Origin: Paractinoplanes brasiliensis
GTDB taxonomy: Bacteria; Actinomycetota; Actinomycetes; Mycobacteriales; Micromonosporaceae
Assembly: GCF_004362215.1 (NCBI RefSeq)
Contig: NZ_SNWR01000002.1
Coordinates: forward strand, 1,922,001-1,986,000
Length of the DNA stretch: 64,000 nt
Direction of reading: 5' to 3'
Within the stretch, counting starts at the first letter, position 1; each line of letters begins with the position of its first letter. The notes under the pieces were generated by a model. The model searched no databases, was not told the DNA's origin, and saw only the letters and a list, made by a program, of their open reading frames with translations. Shown here one piece after another: positions 10,000-18,591 of the stretch. The position numbers and the translations under genes were made by a program.

Positions 10000-10325
10000 C
10001 CACATACGCCGCCGCGTCCAACAGGACGTCGACCACGGCTTGCGGCTGCGACACCATCGACACGCACGAGACAACAACCTCGCTGATCTTCGCGGCCGGC
10101 CCGTTCGGCCATCGAACGCTGCACCGCCGCCGGCATCACACGGCCCTCGGTGCCGACGACGGCCCAGCTCGGCAACATCCTCCAGGCCGCGGTGACCGAC
10201 GGCGTGGTGTTGGCGCCCAAGTGAGGGCCGCCGCACCGCCGCGATCAGCCACCGGTCGGCCTCCGGCAGATCCTGCGCGAACGCCCTGTGCACCGACTCG
10301 GGCTTGAGGAACACGTCAGCGTCCC
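10000..10325 (-). pseudogene. Frameshifted remnant of an alpha/beta hydrolase (C-terminal part)
   Basis: Three successive frames carry consecutive pieces of one protein. The first is FLKPESVHRAFAQDLPEADR (about 10322-10240), then SVTAAWRMLPSWAVVGTEGR and MPAAVQRSMAERAG (about 10220-10095), then KISEVVVSCVSMVSQPQAVV (10096 downward). Together they follow the C-terminal layout of EstC-type alpha/beta hydrolases, where a conserved SH supplies the catalytic His. Here that site reads SC, so the enzyme would be dead even without the small indels joining the frames. The N-terminal half is absent. Truncation coincides with the edge of the AIPR/HerA island. Confidence 0.75.
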
Positions 10326-10455
10326 CTTGGGCGCGCCCGGACAGGCCGCGATGTACCGCGGCTCTTCCGGCGCCCGGCCAAGGCACGAGCCGACGCGGAT
10401 GTCAGGTGTCCACCCGGCCGGGACCCAGGACGCCGGCGCGCCGCCTCGCGCCGAT
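10326..10455. other. Island junction, no gene
   Basis: About 130 bp between the hydrolase remnant and the stop codon of the AIPR gene. No frame, terminal inverted repeat or integrase site was recognised. This is the likely left boundary of the inserted module. Confidence 0.4.
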
Positions 10456-12174
10456 TCAGGCCAGAACGGCTGCGCGGACGGCATCACCGAACCGCTTGTT
10501 CCGGACCATTTCGCCCAGCGGGACGCCGGTGGATTCTTCCTTCTCGATGATGCCGTTCAACGCCGGCAGAAGCTTGAAGATCTCCCGCTCAGCGGCGCCT
10601 GTGTCCCAGACCAGTGCCGCCAGCTTCTCGCATTGCTTGGCGGCTTCCTTGGGAGATGACGGGAGCCGACCGGGGCCGATCGCCCGTAACTTCAGCGCGG
10701 CCATGAGGTGATACCTGGTGGGTCGGTAGTACGAGCGGACTCGCCGATTACGGAACAGCCACTCCAGGCGATAGTGCGTCGCCGCCGCGACGTAGTAGGC
10801 CGCCGGCAGGTGACCGGGCTGGAACAGCTCACCATGCCGCCGGGTCGTGAGGTCCTTGTAGCGGCCCACCGATGCCGGCTCGCCGAGAAACATCGCGGCA
10901 TATGCCTTCGTAAGCTCGGTGCGGTTGATCACCCGGGTCTTCTCCACCTCCGGCCGGTTGGCGTACTGCTTCGATCGGCGCTCGTACCAGAGCCGCCGCG
11001 TCGTTTCCTGTGCCGCGAACCAGTCCTCCAGCTCCTTGTGGAAATCCTCGCGGACCGACAGTTCTTCTTCACTGACCGCCGTCTGACGGTTCGTGGCGGC
11101 GATGATTCCGGCGATGACCTCCTCGTCGCCGGAGTGGACGACACGAACGCTGAGCTGAACCTCGTCCGACAGGTTATGGCGCTCGTGGAACAACACATGG
11201 CATGTCTGGCACCCGTTGACGACCTGGAAATCACGGATGTGCACCTCGTCGCCGACCACCCGCAGATTGCGCGTAACGACGGTGACACCGTTGTTCAGCA
11301 CGGCGAAACGACGCCTTCTCGCGTCGTCGCGGACGGTCTCCCGAATCTGGGTGTTGACCGGGTTGTAGCCCTGGAAGTCGCGGACGTTCTCGTGGAACAA
11401 CGCGGTGCGGATGTGTCCGGTCGGGTCGGTGAGGACCTTCTCCACCAACTCCCGGGCCGACACGATCCCGAGCAGCGACTCCTCGACACCAGGCATCTTC
11501 GGCAGCGAGACCTTCTTCGCCATCTCGAAGGTCGCCGGCACTGCGTGCGTCGCCCGCTTGTAGAGCTCACGCAGATCGTCACGCGTGATGCATTGGACGG
11601 TCACCTCGTCGAAGCGTCCCGATCGCATCAGGTTCCGCTCGGCAGTGACGCCCTTCTTCCTCAGCATCTCGGCGACCTGAACGCCGGTGGTCACATAGCG
11701 GACGTGCAACTTGGGCCGTCCGCCGGAGAACTTGGCGATGTTCCGGTAGACGGCATCCAGACCCGCACGGAAATTCTCCACGTCGGGCGAAGCGGGGTAC
11801 GGCAGTTCGCCACCCTTGACGACCACGTGAGACAGGTTGTCGACCAGGTCGGCAATCACCTTGCCCTCGAAGCCCTGGCTCGTCTTCGCCTGGACCACGA
11901 TGATGTGCACGTCCAATTGCTTGGCCTGGTCGGCGACCGCCTCGACGTCGGCCTTGTCGTGCAGCAGATTGCCGTTCACCAGAATGCCGCAGACGTCGAT
12001 CCCGTAGTCGTTCCCGCCACCCATACGAAACGAGTCGGGGGCGAAGTCGCTCTCGTAGAACGAGCTGAGGACGCAGAAGCCGGCGAATGCCTCGAAGGCT
12101 TCGTTCTGGGCGAGAGCTTCCAGATCGTGGTCGGCCTGGAACTGTTTCATCAGGCTCTCGATGACGATGTCCAT
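10456..12174 (-). CDS. AIPR-family protein with N-terminal nuclease-like domain
   Basis: 572 residues. The C-terminal two thirds match the AIPR (abortive infection phage resistance) family, with hallmark segments FAVLNNGVTVV and QVVNGCQTCHVLF around residues 290-330. The first 130 residues contain a restriction-endonuclease-like core: D60 in NDYGIDVCG, and Q95-A-K97 in VVQAKTS followed by a helix, the (D)...QxK form of PD-(D/E)xK nucleases. The protein is therefore probably a DNA- or RNA-cutting effector. It is the last gene of a three-gene minus-strand unit, 10 bp downstream of the HerA-type ATPase gene. Visibly lower GC than the flanking operons suggests transfer. Confidence 0.88.
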   Translation of the reverse strand: MDIVIESLMKQFQADHDLEALAQNEAFEAFAGFCVLSSFYESDFAPDSFRMGGGNDYGIDVCGILVNGNLLHDKADVEAVADQAKQLDVHIIVVQAKTSQGFEGKVIADLVDNLSHVVVKGGELPYPASPDVENFRAGLDAVYRNIAKFSGGRPKLHVRYVTTGVQVAEMLRKKGVTAERNLMRSGRFDEVTVQCITRDDLRELYKRATHAVPATFEMAKKVSLPKMPGVEESLLGIVSARELVEKVLTDPTGHIRTALFHENVRDFQGYNPVNTQIRETVRDDARRRRFAVLNNGVTVVTRNLRVVGDEVHIRDFQVVNGCQTCHVLFHERHNLSDEVQLSVRVVHSGDEEVIAGIIAATNRQTAVSEEELSVREDFHKELEDWFAAQETTRRLWYERRSKQYANRPEVEKTRVINRTELTKAYAAMFLGEPASVGRYKDLTTRRHGELFQPGHLPAAYYVAAATHYRLEWLFRNRRVRSYYRPTRYHLMAALKLRAIGPGRLPSSPKEAAKQCEKLAALVWDTGAAEREIFKLLPALNGIIEKEESTGVPLGEMVRNKRFGDAVRAAVLA

Positions 12175-12184
12175 CCGCGTTCCT

Positions 12185-15100
12185 TCACTGTGCCCTGGCG
12201 CGTCGGAGGACTTCCTCGGCGCTCAGTGCGCTTTTAGGGTGATAACTCAGGCACATCGGCGTTTTGAGGCGGCGGAACGGTTTTCCTTCGGCGACGGCAT
12301 AGAACTCGCCGGCCTTGAGCCGCGAAATCTCCAGTACCGCACTTCCCTTAGCCTGAGCAACTTCCTTGGCCGCAGCGATCTGCGTGGGACTGTTCAGGAA
12401 GCCGTAGAACTGCGTCGCGGCGTTGCCGACGACACGGTTATGGATACCTTTCGGAGCCTGCGTCGCGAAGATCAGGCCGAGGCCGTACTTGCGGGCCTGG
12501 CTGGCCAACGCCAGCGCGCTCTCGGTGCAGGCGGTGACCGGCCCCGAAGGTACAAGGGTCTGCGCCTCATCCATCACGAACAGCCCGCCCAGTGGCTTGT
12601 CACCGGCCGGATGACGCTTGACCCAGGCGAACAGCGCCATCTGCAGCTGATTCACGAAGCTCTGCCGCTGCTCGTCGGTCGGAAGGCCGACGAAGTTGAC
12701 GACCGAGATCCGGGCCCGCTTCCCCGCCGCCGGAGTCATCAGCACACCGGGATCAAGCGCCACGCCGGCCCCGCCGAAGAGCGGATCGTTGACCATCGCA
12801 GCCTGCAATGTCTCCGCCATGTCGGCGGCCAACTCGTACGCCTTCGCCAGCGTGGCAGCCTCGTGCGGAAGATCCTTCAGCAGGTCGACGAAGTCGGCCA
12901 GTCCCCCGCCACCACGGCGGGCGAAGTGAGCCATGGCCTGCTTGAGGACGGCCCGTCCGCGGTCCGCCTTAGCGGTGTTCGCGGCCATTCGGGCCCGAGG
13001 GGCCAGCGCGGCAACGGCGGCATCGAGCGCCAGCGCGAACTCGTCGGGCTCGTCCAGCACCGCCTTGAAGTCGGGCAGAGGTTGCAGGCTGAGCGGCCGA
13101 CCGGATTCCCGCCTCGGCGTCCACACCACCACGTCGGTGCCGTCAAGGTAGTCGGCGGCCTTCCGTGGATCGTCCGGCCCCCATTCGTCGGGCGGCGTCG
13201 GCCACGGATCGCCGAGGCGTGCAAGGTCGTTGTTGGGATCCAGCACGATTGCAGAGACGCCGTGAATCGCGCACTCCTCGATGATGCGACGGATGAGGAC
13301 CGTCTTGCCTGATCCGGACCCGGCGAAGATGACAGTGTGCTTCCGAAGTGACTCGAGCGTGGCGCGCACCGGCCTACCATCCGAGGAGCCGAGGCTGATC
13401 TCGTTCTCTGCCTCGGGCTCGTCGGCAGTGTTCGGTACTTCGGTTCCCAGCTTTTGCGCCGAGGGCGGCCCGAAGACCGTGGTGAACAGCGCGGTGTTCC
13501 ATGCCGGCTGACGCGACACCAACCAGTGCGGCAAAGCTGGATCGTGTTCGTCGAGCATGGTGGCGAGCGCGTCGAACGTACGCAGGTCGTCCTCGGAGAC
13601 CTCGGTGATGATCCCGCCCAGATCGAGGAATTCCTGGCGTACGCGCCGGCTGACCGGGCCACCGGGCCAGTCGGTGTTGCGCAGCAAGACGGCGCGGCGC
13701 TTACTGATTTCCTGGCGAAGATTCGCGAAGTCGCGTAGCCGGCGAAGCCGCGTCTGTACGGCTCGGTGGTGCGGATGGGACAGGGCCCGGAACGACCACT
13801 GCGCTTCGTCCTCGCTGGTGTCGTCGAGGGTCTCGCGCAGCCAGGCGTGCAACGAAGGGCTGCCGTCCTCGCCCGGCTGCACCTTGTACCGGCTGCGCCG
13901 CTCGCCCTGCTCGATCGTCCAGGCGCGTAGGCCTGCGTCGAGCAACCGAGGCATCGTCTGATCTTCGTGGGCAGGGTCGGTCGCATCGCCGATCTTGGCC
14001 TGGCCGCGCAGTTCCGCCAGCCGCACGTCGAACCCGGCGAGATGCTCCGGTGGCGTGTTGGGCGCGATCCGCTGCTCCGGTCGTGCCACCTTGTGGAAGT
14101 CGGTGAGCTGAACGACGACACTGCGGTCCAGGCAGGACTCGACGTGATCGTCGGCACGCTGCAGCAGCTTCCGGGGCGTGAAATCGGTCGCGGTCGCGAA
14201 CGCCTCGGGCAAGATCGGCCACGTCGGGTACGGCGGGTCGAAATCGGCCGTCTCGAAGAAGGGCTCGAACTTCGCCGCCAGCAGACGCTCGGCGATCTCG
14301 GGAGAGGGAAGAACGGTGAGCCTGGTCTCCTGCCGGAAGCGATTGGTGACCGAGTCCAGGGCGAACTTCCTGATCAGATTCCACGACGTCGGCAGGCATG
14401 CGACGACCGTGACCGTGCGGCTCAGCACCTCGCGCAGCTGCATCAGCCCGTTGCCCAGATCGGCGGCCAGGTCAATCGGCTCACCCGCTGACGTCCGTGC
14501 CTGGGCGAAAATCGTGTCGATCTGATCTACCGCGAGCATGGTCGGCCCGGTGATCGCCAAGAGACGGGAGATCTCCCCGGCAACCTCCTGCGGTTTCTTC
14601 AGGCCCGCGGGAAGACCCCATTCTTTGAGTGTGTCGGCTGTTCCGTCGTCCGCCGAGAGCAACCAGCTCTCCGCCGCGTCGGCGACCTCTTCTTCAGGTG
14701 AGGCGATCAGTACCAGGGCGCGGAGGGTGTGCCGACAGTCCCGCCCGGCCTCCGGGTAAGCACGCCGTACCCCGTTCACCAACTGAGCGAGCGCCTCCGG
14801 CGTAATCGGTCGGTCGCCACGCGCCATGAGCCTCGTCGCGTCGGTGACCTGCGCGATTTCGGCGAGAGCGCCAAGGAAGACCGAAAGCTGCTGGTGTCGG
14901 TACGAACCCGAACGCCGCAGTCCGCGGAGGAAGGCGTGCACGATGCTGGTCCAGAAACTACGACCGTCAGCGATGCCCATCAGGAAGAAATAGCCGTGTC
15001 TGAGCTGCACCTGCTCACGGGCCCACCGAACCAGATGGGTCTTGCCGGCGCCCTGCCGCCCCTCGATCACGAGACCGAGCGGGCATCGAACCTTGGCGTT

Positions 15101-15256
15101 CTCCGCCTCTTCGAAGGCACGCAGCAATGCCTCGCCGACATCGCCGTTCAATTCGTCGATGTGAATGTCCAGAGGCGACCAGACATCCTCTTGGGTCGGC
15201 GCCCAGTCCAGCCTGCTCAGTTCGGAGAGCGCGCGTCGCTCGGCCGGCTCTATCAC
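12185..15256 (-). CDS. Two-P-loop ATPase: STAND/AAA-like N-terminus plus HerA/FtsK-type C-terminus
   Basis: 1023 residues. The first ATPase unit has Walker A GRQGAGKT (66-73) and an acidic Walker B-like segment TMLAVDQID (239-247). An unassigned middle region (about 410-590) contains RRAVLLRNTDWPGGP. The second unit is HerA-like: Walker A GSGSGKT (646-652), Walker B LFVMDEAQ and the downstream LIFATQAPKG sensor. HerA-type ATPases form hexameric DNA pumps, and several partner with nucleases in phage defence; that is family knowledge. Here the AIPR nuclease-like protein follows 10 bp downstream. The start overlaps the stop of the small upstream gene (ATGA), showing translational coupling. Confidence 0.88.
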   Translation of the reverse strand: MIEPAERRALSELSRLDWAPTQEDVWSPLDIHIDELNGDVGEALLRAFEEAENAKVRCPLGLVIEGRQGAGKTHLVRWAREQVQLRHGYFFLMGIADGRSFWTSIVHAFLRGLRRSGSYRHQQLSVFLGALAEIAQVTDATRLMARGDRPITPEALAQLVNGVRRAYPEAGRDCRHTLRALVLIASPEEEVADAAESWLLSADDGTADTLKEWGLPAGLKKPQEVAGEISRLLAITGPTMLAVDQIDTIFAQARTSAGEPIDLAADLGNGLMQLREVLSRTVTVVACLPTSWNLIRKFALDSVTNRFRQETRLTVLPSPEIAERLLAAKFEPFFETADFDPPYPTWPILPEAFATATDFTPRKLLQRADDHVESCLDRSVVVQLTDFHKVARPEQRIAPNTPPEHLAGFDVRLAELRGQAKIGDATDPAHEDQTMPRLLDAGLRAWTIEQGERRSRYKVQPGEDGSPSLHAWLRETLDDTSEDEAQWSFRALSHPHHRAVQTRLRRLRDFANLRQEISKRRAVLLRNTDWPGGPVSRRVRQEFLDLGGIITEVSEDDLRTFDALATMLDEHDPALPHWLVSRQPAWNTALFTTVFGPPSAQKLGTEVPNTADEPEAENEISLGSSDGRPVRATLESLRKHTVIFAGSGSGKTVLIRRIIEECAIHGVSAIVLDPNNDLARLGDPWPTPPDEWGPDDPRKAADYLDGTDVVVWTPRRESGRPLSLQPLPDFKAVLDEPDEFALALDAAVAALAPRARMAANTAKADRGRAVLKQAMAHFARRGGGGLADFVDLLKDLPHEAATLAKAYELAADMAETLQAAMVNDPLFGGAGVALDPGVLMTPAAGKRARISVVNFVGLPTDEQRQSFVNQLQMALFAWVKRHPAGDKPLGGLFVMDEAQTLVPSGPVTACTESALALASQARKYGLGLIFATQAPKGIHNRVVGNAATQFYGFLNSPTQIAAAKEVAQAKGSAVLEISRLKAGEFYAVAEGKPFRRLKTPMCLSYHPKSALSAEEVLRRARAQ

Positions 15257-15876
15257 AGCTTCCCGATCGCGATCAGATGCATTTCCTCACCGCCGACACG
15301 GATTGCGGCGGCGCGTGCCTCGGGGGTCAGGATGCGGCGGTTCGGGTCCGGGTCGAGATGAATCTGTTTCCGGCGGTTGAGATCGAGAAGCGTGGCGTCG
15401 AGATCCGCTCGGGAGACTCCGGTGAGCCGTTCTCGGATCTTCTCGAGGCCGACCAGATCGCCGGATCGCTCAGCGAACTCGCCGTAGACGCGGCGGATGC
15501 CGTCCTCGACAGACTCGTCCGGCGCGAAGACATCGGCGAGCTGGTAATCCAGCTTGCGCATCAGCCGGTCGAGGTTGCGCAGCGTTGCGTAGTGCAGGCG
15601 CCACGCCGGCGATGTCTTCGCCGGTGGCTGCGCGGTCAACTCCTCGCGCGCTCTCGCCCATCCCTTGTCGGTGAGCTCGTGAAATATCGCCTGACGAGCA
15701 CCTTTCCGCCACGTGATCAGTTTCTCATCGCTCAATTGATCACGATCAGCCTTTTTGATCGTCAATCCGTATCGGCCATGAAGATCCGGATTGGACGCCT
15801 CGGAAACGTGGATCATGAGTGCGATCAAGGCTTGGCGGGATGGTGTGCTGAGGGCGTCGGCCATGGGAAGCATCAT
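15253..15876 (-). CDS. Winged-helix-like hypothetical protein of the AIPR/HerA module
   Basis: 207 residues, no family recognised with certainty. Residues 10-80 look like a winged helix (ALIALMIHVSEA, then AIFHELTDKGWARAREEL), and residues 150-195 form a second possible wing (SRADLDATLLDLNRRKQI). Between them is a charged helical segment. It is the first gene of the unit and overlaps the ATPase start by 4 bp. A role as regulator, adaptor or sensor is an inference from position. Two starts are possible (15876 or the ATG at 15864); neither has a clear ribosome site. Confidence 0.75.
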   Translation of the reverse strand: MMLPMADALSTPSRQALIALMIHVSEASNPDLHGRYGLTIKKADRDQLSDEKLITWRKGARQAIFHELTDKGWARAREELTAQPPAKTSPAWRLHYATLRNLDRLMRKLDYQLADVFAPDESVEDGIRRVYGEFAERSGDLVGLEKIRERLTGVSRADLDATLLDLNRRKQIHLDPDPNRRILTPEARAAAIRVGGEEMHLIAIGKL

Positions 15877-15981
15877 GGCCGGTGCGTAGGAAGAACGCGA
15901 CTGTCCAACATGACGATTGACTACTCACCAGGATGCAGGTATCGCCCCTCGACATCGGTGATCAATTATTGACAGCTTGGA

Positions 15982-16254
15982 ATGATCTCCACCGAGCAAT
16001 GTTTTCAGCTATATGCTGACGTCGGACTGGCGATCTTGCGGGCGGAACGGGGGCCGGGCAAGGCGCACCTGCTCCGCGTGTTCCCGGAGCAGGGCGCGAC
16101 GCTTGACGAGGCGGTAGCGGCGTACAAGGTGTTGACCTCCGACGGGCTTGAGGGCACGCCGGCGGAGATGGAACTGCTTGCCGCGAAGCTGAGCGCGGCG
16201 GGTGGCAGTCAGGCGTTCAGGGTGGCCCGGGCGGGCGCGGCGACGGTGAGATAG
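15982..16254 (+). CDS. Small hypothetical protein, uncertain
   Basis: A 90-codon frame whose first 70 codons read like protein (LYADVGLAILRAERGPG, TLDEAVAAYKVLTSDG), with moderate GC at the start, in the gap upstream of the island. No family recognised. A TTGACA at about 15971 precedes it but lacks a clear -10. It overlaps the end of the opposite-strand ABC gene by 46 bp. It may be a small gene or the relic of one left at the right boundary of the island. Confidence 0.35.
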   Translation: MISTEQCFQLYADVGLAILRAERGPGKAHLLRVFPEQGATLDEAVAAYKVLTSDGLEGTPAEMELLAAKLSAAGGSQAFRVARAGAATVR

Positions 16255-17090
16255 CCGTCCTCGAGGCCGGGCTCGAGCGGCTGAGCGTCCGGGGCCGGGG
16301 CGGTCGGGGCGACGATGCGGTAGCGCATGCCGGCCTCGTCCGGCAGGGCCGAGACCACGGTTCCGCCGGCCGGCGGTGGGCCCGCCGTGGTGAGGGACCA
16401 CACCCTGCCCTCGGCCTGGCGGGTCAGGTCGTCGACGGTTCCGCGGAAGGCCAGGCGGCCCCGGGACAGCACCGCCACCTCGCGGCACGTCTGGGCGATG
16501 TCGTCGACGATGTGGGTGCTGAGCAGAACCGTGCGGTCGCCGGCGAACTGCGAGAGCAGGGTGCGGAAGCGGATGCGTTCCTCGGGGTCGAGCCCGGCCG
16601 TCGGCTCGTCGACGATCAGCAGGCGCGGGTCGGCCAGCAACGCCTGGGCGATGCCGACGCGTTGGCGCATGCCGCCGGAGAAGCCGCGCAGCCGGCGGTT
16701 GGCCTGGGCGGTCAGCGCGACCACTTCGAGGAGTTCGCCGACGCGGCGGCGGCGCACGGCGGGGTCGTCCAGGCCTTTGAGCAGCGCCACGTAGTCGAGG
16801 AACTGGCGGGCGGTCAGATCGGGGTAGACGCCCAGGTCCTGGGGCAGGTAGCCGAGGCCGCGTTGCACGGCGTGGCGGCCTGCGGGGGTGCTCAGGTCGT
16901 GGCCGTCGACGGTGACGTGGCCGGCGGTGGGGCGGGCGATGCCGGCCAGGATGCGCATCAGCGTGGTCTTGCCGGCGCCGTTTGCTCCGAGCAGGCCGAA
17001 CATGCCGGTGGGGATGGTGAGGCCGAGGCCGTCGAGGGCGGCCACTCCCCCGCGGTACGTCTTGGTCAGGCCGGTGATCTCGATGGTCAC
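16209..17090 (-). CDS. ABC transporter ATP-binding protein (operon 2)
   Basis: 293 residues with Walker A (GANGAGKTT), Q-loop (YLPQDLGVYP), signature (FSGGM), Walker B (LLIVDEPT) and H-loop (STHIVDD), plus a C-terminal extension of about 80 residues of the kind seen in DrrA/Nat-type exporters. GTG at 17090 is preceded by GAAAGGA at 7 nt and overlaps the permease stop codon (GTGA). It is the last gene of the sigma/anti-sigma/permease/permease/ATPase operon. The ATPase at 5924-6712 is its functional counterpart in operon 1. Confidence 0.93.
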   Translation of the reverse strand: MTIEITGLTKTYRGGVAALDGLGLTIPTGMFGLLGANGAGKTTLMRILAGIARPTAGHVTVDGHDLSTPAGRHAVQRGLGYLPQDLGVYPDLTARQFLDYVALLKGLDDPAVRRRRVGELLEVVALTAQANRRLRGFSGGMRQRVGIAQALLADPRLLIVDEPTAGLDPEERIRFRTLLSQFAGDRTVLLSTHIVDDIAQTCREVAVLSRGRLAFRGTVDDLTRQAEGRVWSLTTAGPPPAGGTVVSALPDEAGMRYRIVAPTAPAPDAQPLEPGLEDGYLTVAAPARATLNA

Positions 17091-17899
17091 GAGCGGGTCC
17101 TTTCGGCGAGGCGCATCAGGTGGCCGCCGGTGAGGGCGGCGGCCGCGAGCACGAGCAGGAGGGCGATCGACAGCCAGGCGACCAGCGGGGTGGGGTCGGG
17201 GCGCAGGAAGTTGAGCGCGGCGCCGGGGATGGGGCCTGCCCACTGGTCCTGGCCGTCGATGCCGGCGAAGTCGAACAGGACGGCCATCGGGTAGCCGCCG
17301 AGCGGGTGGATCACGGTGCCGCTGAGTGTCGGCATGAGGTCGGGCGTGACCACGTTGCCCCACAGCCAGTAGCCGGCGAACAGCACGCGGAACAGCGGCG
17401 CGGGCATGAGCAGCGGCACGGTCAGCGCGAAGGCGGCCACGAAGAGCAGGCCCGGCACGAACACCGTCCCGAAGGCGGCGAGGGCCCACAGCAGCGCACT
17501 CCAAGATCCAGAGCTGACCGCGTACGCGGTGGCGAAGCCGAAATAGGCGACGGCGATCGGCACCGCGGTGGCTGCGCCCGCGCCCAGGTATTTGCCGGCC
17601 AGCCGCCGTGCCGGTGAGGCGGGGGTGGCGTCCAGGATCGGCGCGACACGCAGCCGGTCGTCGCGCACGAGCCGGTCGGCCAGCAGGCACCCGAACCCGA
17701 TCGCCAGCAGGGCGTGGATCTGCAGGGCCAGCCCGACCACGGCCGTCCGCGGCTCGGGTGACCGTTCGGCCGGGTCGAACAGGTCACGCAGCAGGCTGCC
17801 GCCGATCAGCACGAACAGCACCAGGGTCAGCGCGGGCACGATCCACACCGAGCGTTTGCGGATCTGCATGCGGAACTCGTATCGCAGGGTGGCGATCAC
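17087..17899 (-). CDS. ABC transporter permease (operon 2)
   Basis: 270 residues with about six membrane segments, starting with a cytoplasmic helix EFRMQIRKRSVW typical of ABC-2 type permeases, then WIVPALTLVLFVLIGGSLL. Starts at GTG 17899 inside the stop codon of the preceding permease gene and ends inside the start of the ATPase gene, so all three are translationally coupled. Substrate unknown. Confidence 0.85.
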   Translation of the reverse strand: MIATLRYEFRMQIRKRSVWIVPALTLVLFVLIGGSLLRDLFDPAERSPEPRTAVVGLALQIHALLAIGFGCLLADRLVRDDRLRVAPILDATPASPARRLAGKYLGAGAATAVPIAVAYFGFATAYAVSSGSWSALLWALAAFGTVFVPGLLFVAAFALTVPLLMPAPLFRVLFAGYWLWGNVVTPDLMPTLSGTVIHPLGGYPMAVLFDFAGIDGQDQWAGPIPGAALNFLRPDPTPLVAWLSIALLLVLAAAALTGGHLMRLAERTRS

Positions 17900-18591
17900 T
17901 CGTCGTCCTTCAGGATGAGGCGTTCGGAACGGTTGAGCACGACCAGCGCCAGCGTGATCAGGGCGCCGGCGGTGGCGAGCAGCGTGAGCCGGTTGGCCGT
18001 CCAGTCGGCCGGGTCGGCGCCGCGGGTGGTGGCGAAGAGGTAGAGCATCCGGCCCGGCCAGTGCTGCTGCGCGGCGCCGGAGAAGAACTGCTGGATCGCC
18101 CAGACGGTGGTGACCAGTGCTCCGGCCGCCGCGGGGCTGCGGGACAGCGCGGCCGCGGCCAGCCCCAGACCGCCGAGGGCGAGGGTCGGCGCCGCCCAGG
18201 TGAGCTGTCCCGCGAACACGCCGTGGTTGCCGGGCCAGCGGTCCCACCAGCCGGTGGCGATGAGCACGGCGGCGGTCACAACGGCGACCAGCGCGGCCCA
18301 GCCCAGGGTCACCGCCGTCCGGCGCAGAAGCGTCACCCTGTACGGGGTGGGGAAGGCCAACTGGACCTCGACGGCCGGGTCGCGCCCGACGAGCGAGGCG
18401 CAGGCGACGCCGGCCGTCAGGGGAAGCGCCATTTCGAGCGTGCCGAGCAGGATGCGGGCGGTCATGGTGTCGCCGGGCAGCGGGTTCGCGGTCGCGGCCA
18501 GCACGCCGGTTGCGACGGCGAGTGGGGGGCCGAGCACCGCTGTCCAGCCCGCGCGGCGTACCTCGTACCGCCATAGGGTTGTGGGTCTCAC
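17896..18591 (-). CDS. ABC transporter permease (operon 2)
   Basis: 231 residues, about six hydrophobic segments, with the ABC-2 style opening LWRYEVRRAGWTAVLGPPLA. The GTG start at 18591 overlaps the anti-sigma stop (GTGA). Together with the following permease it forms the membrane part of the transporter. Its polar C-terminus is RLILKDDE. Confidence 0.85.
   Translation of the reverse strand: MRPTTLWRYEVRRAGWTAVLGPPLAVATGVLAATANPLPGDTMTARILLGTLEMALPLTAGVACASLVGRDPAVEVQLAFPTPYRVTLLRRTAVTLGWAALVAVVTAAVLIATGWWDRWPGNHGVFAGQLTWAAPTLALGGLGLAAAALSRSPAAAGALVTTVWAIQQFFSGAAQQHWPGRMLYLFATTRGADPADWTANRLTLLATAGALITLALVVLNRSERLILKDDE

Noticed and set aside
9982..10386. 134-codon minus-strand frame as an intact gene
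   Set aside because: Only one part resembles a hydrolase; the continuation is in other frames, so it is a pseudogene.
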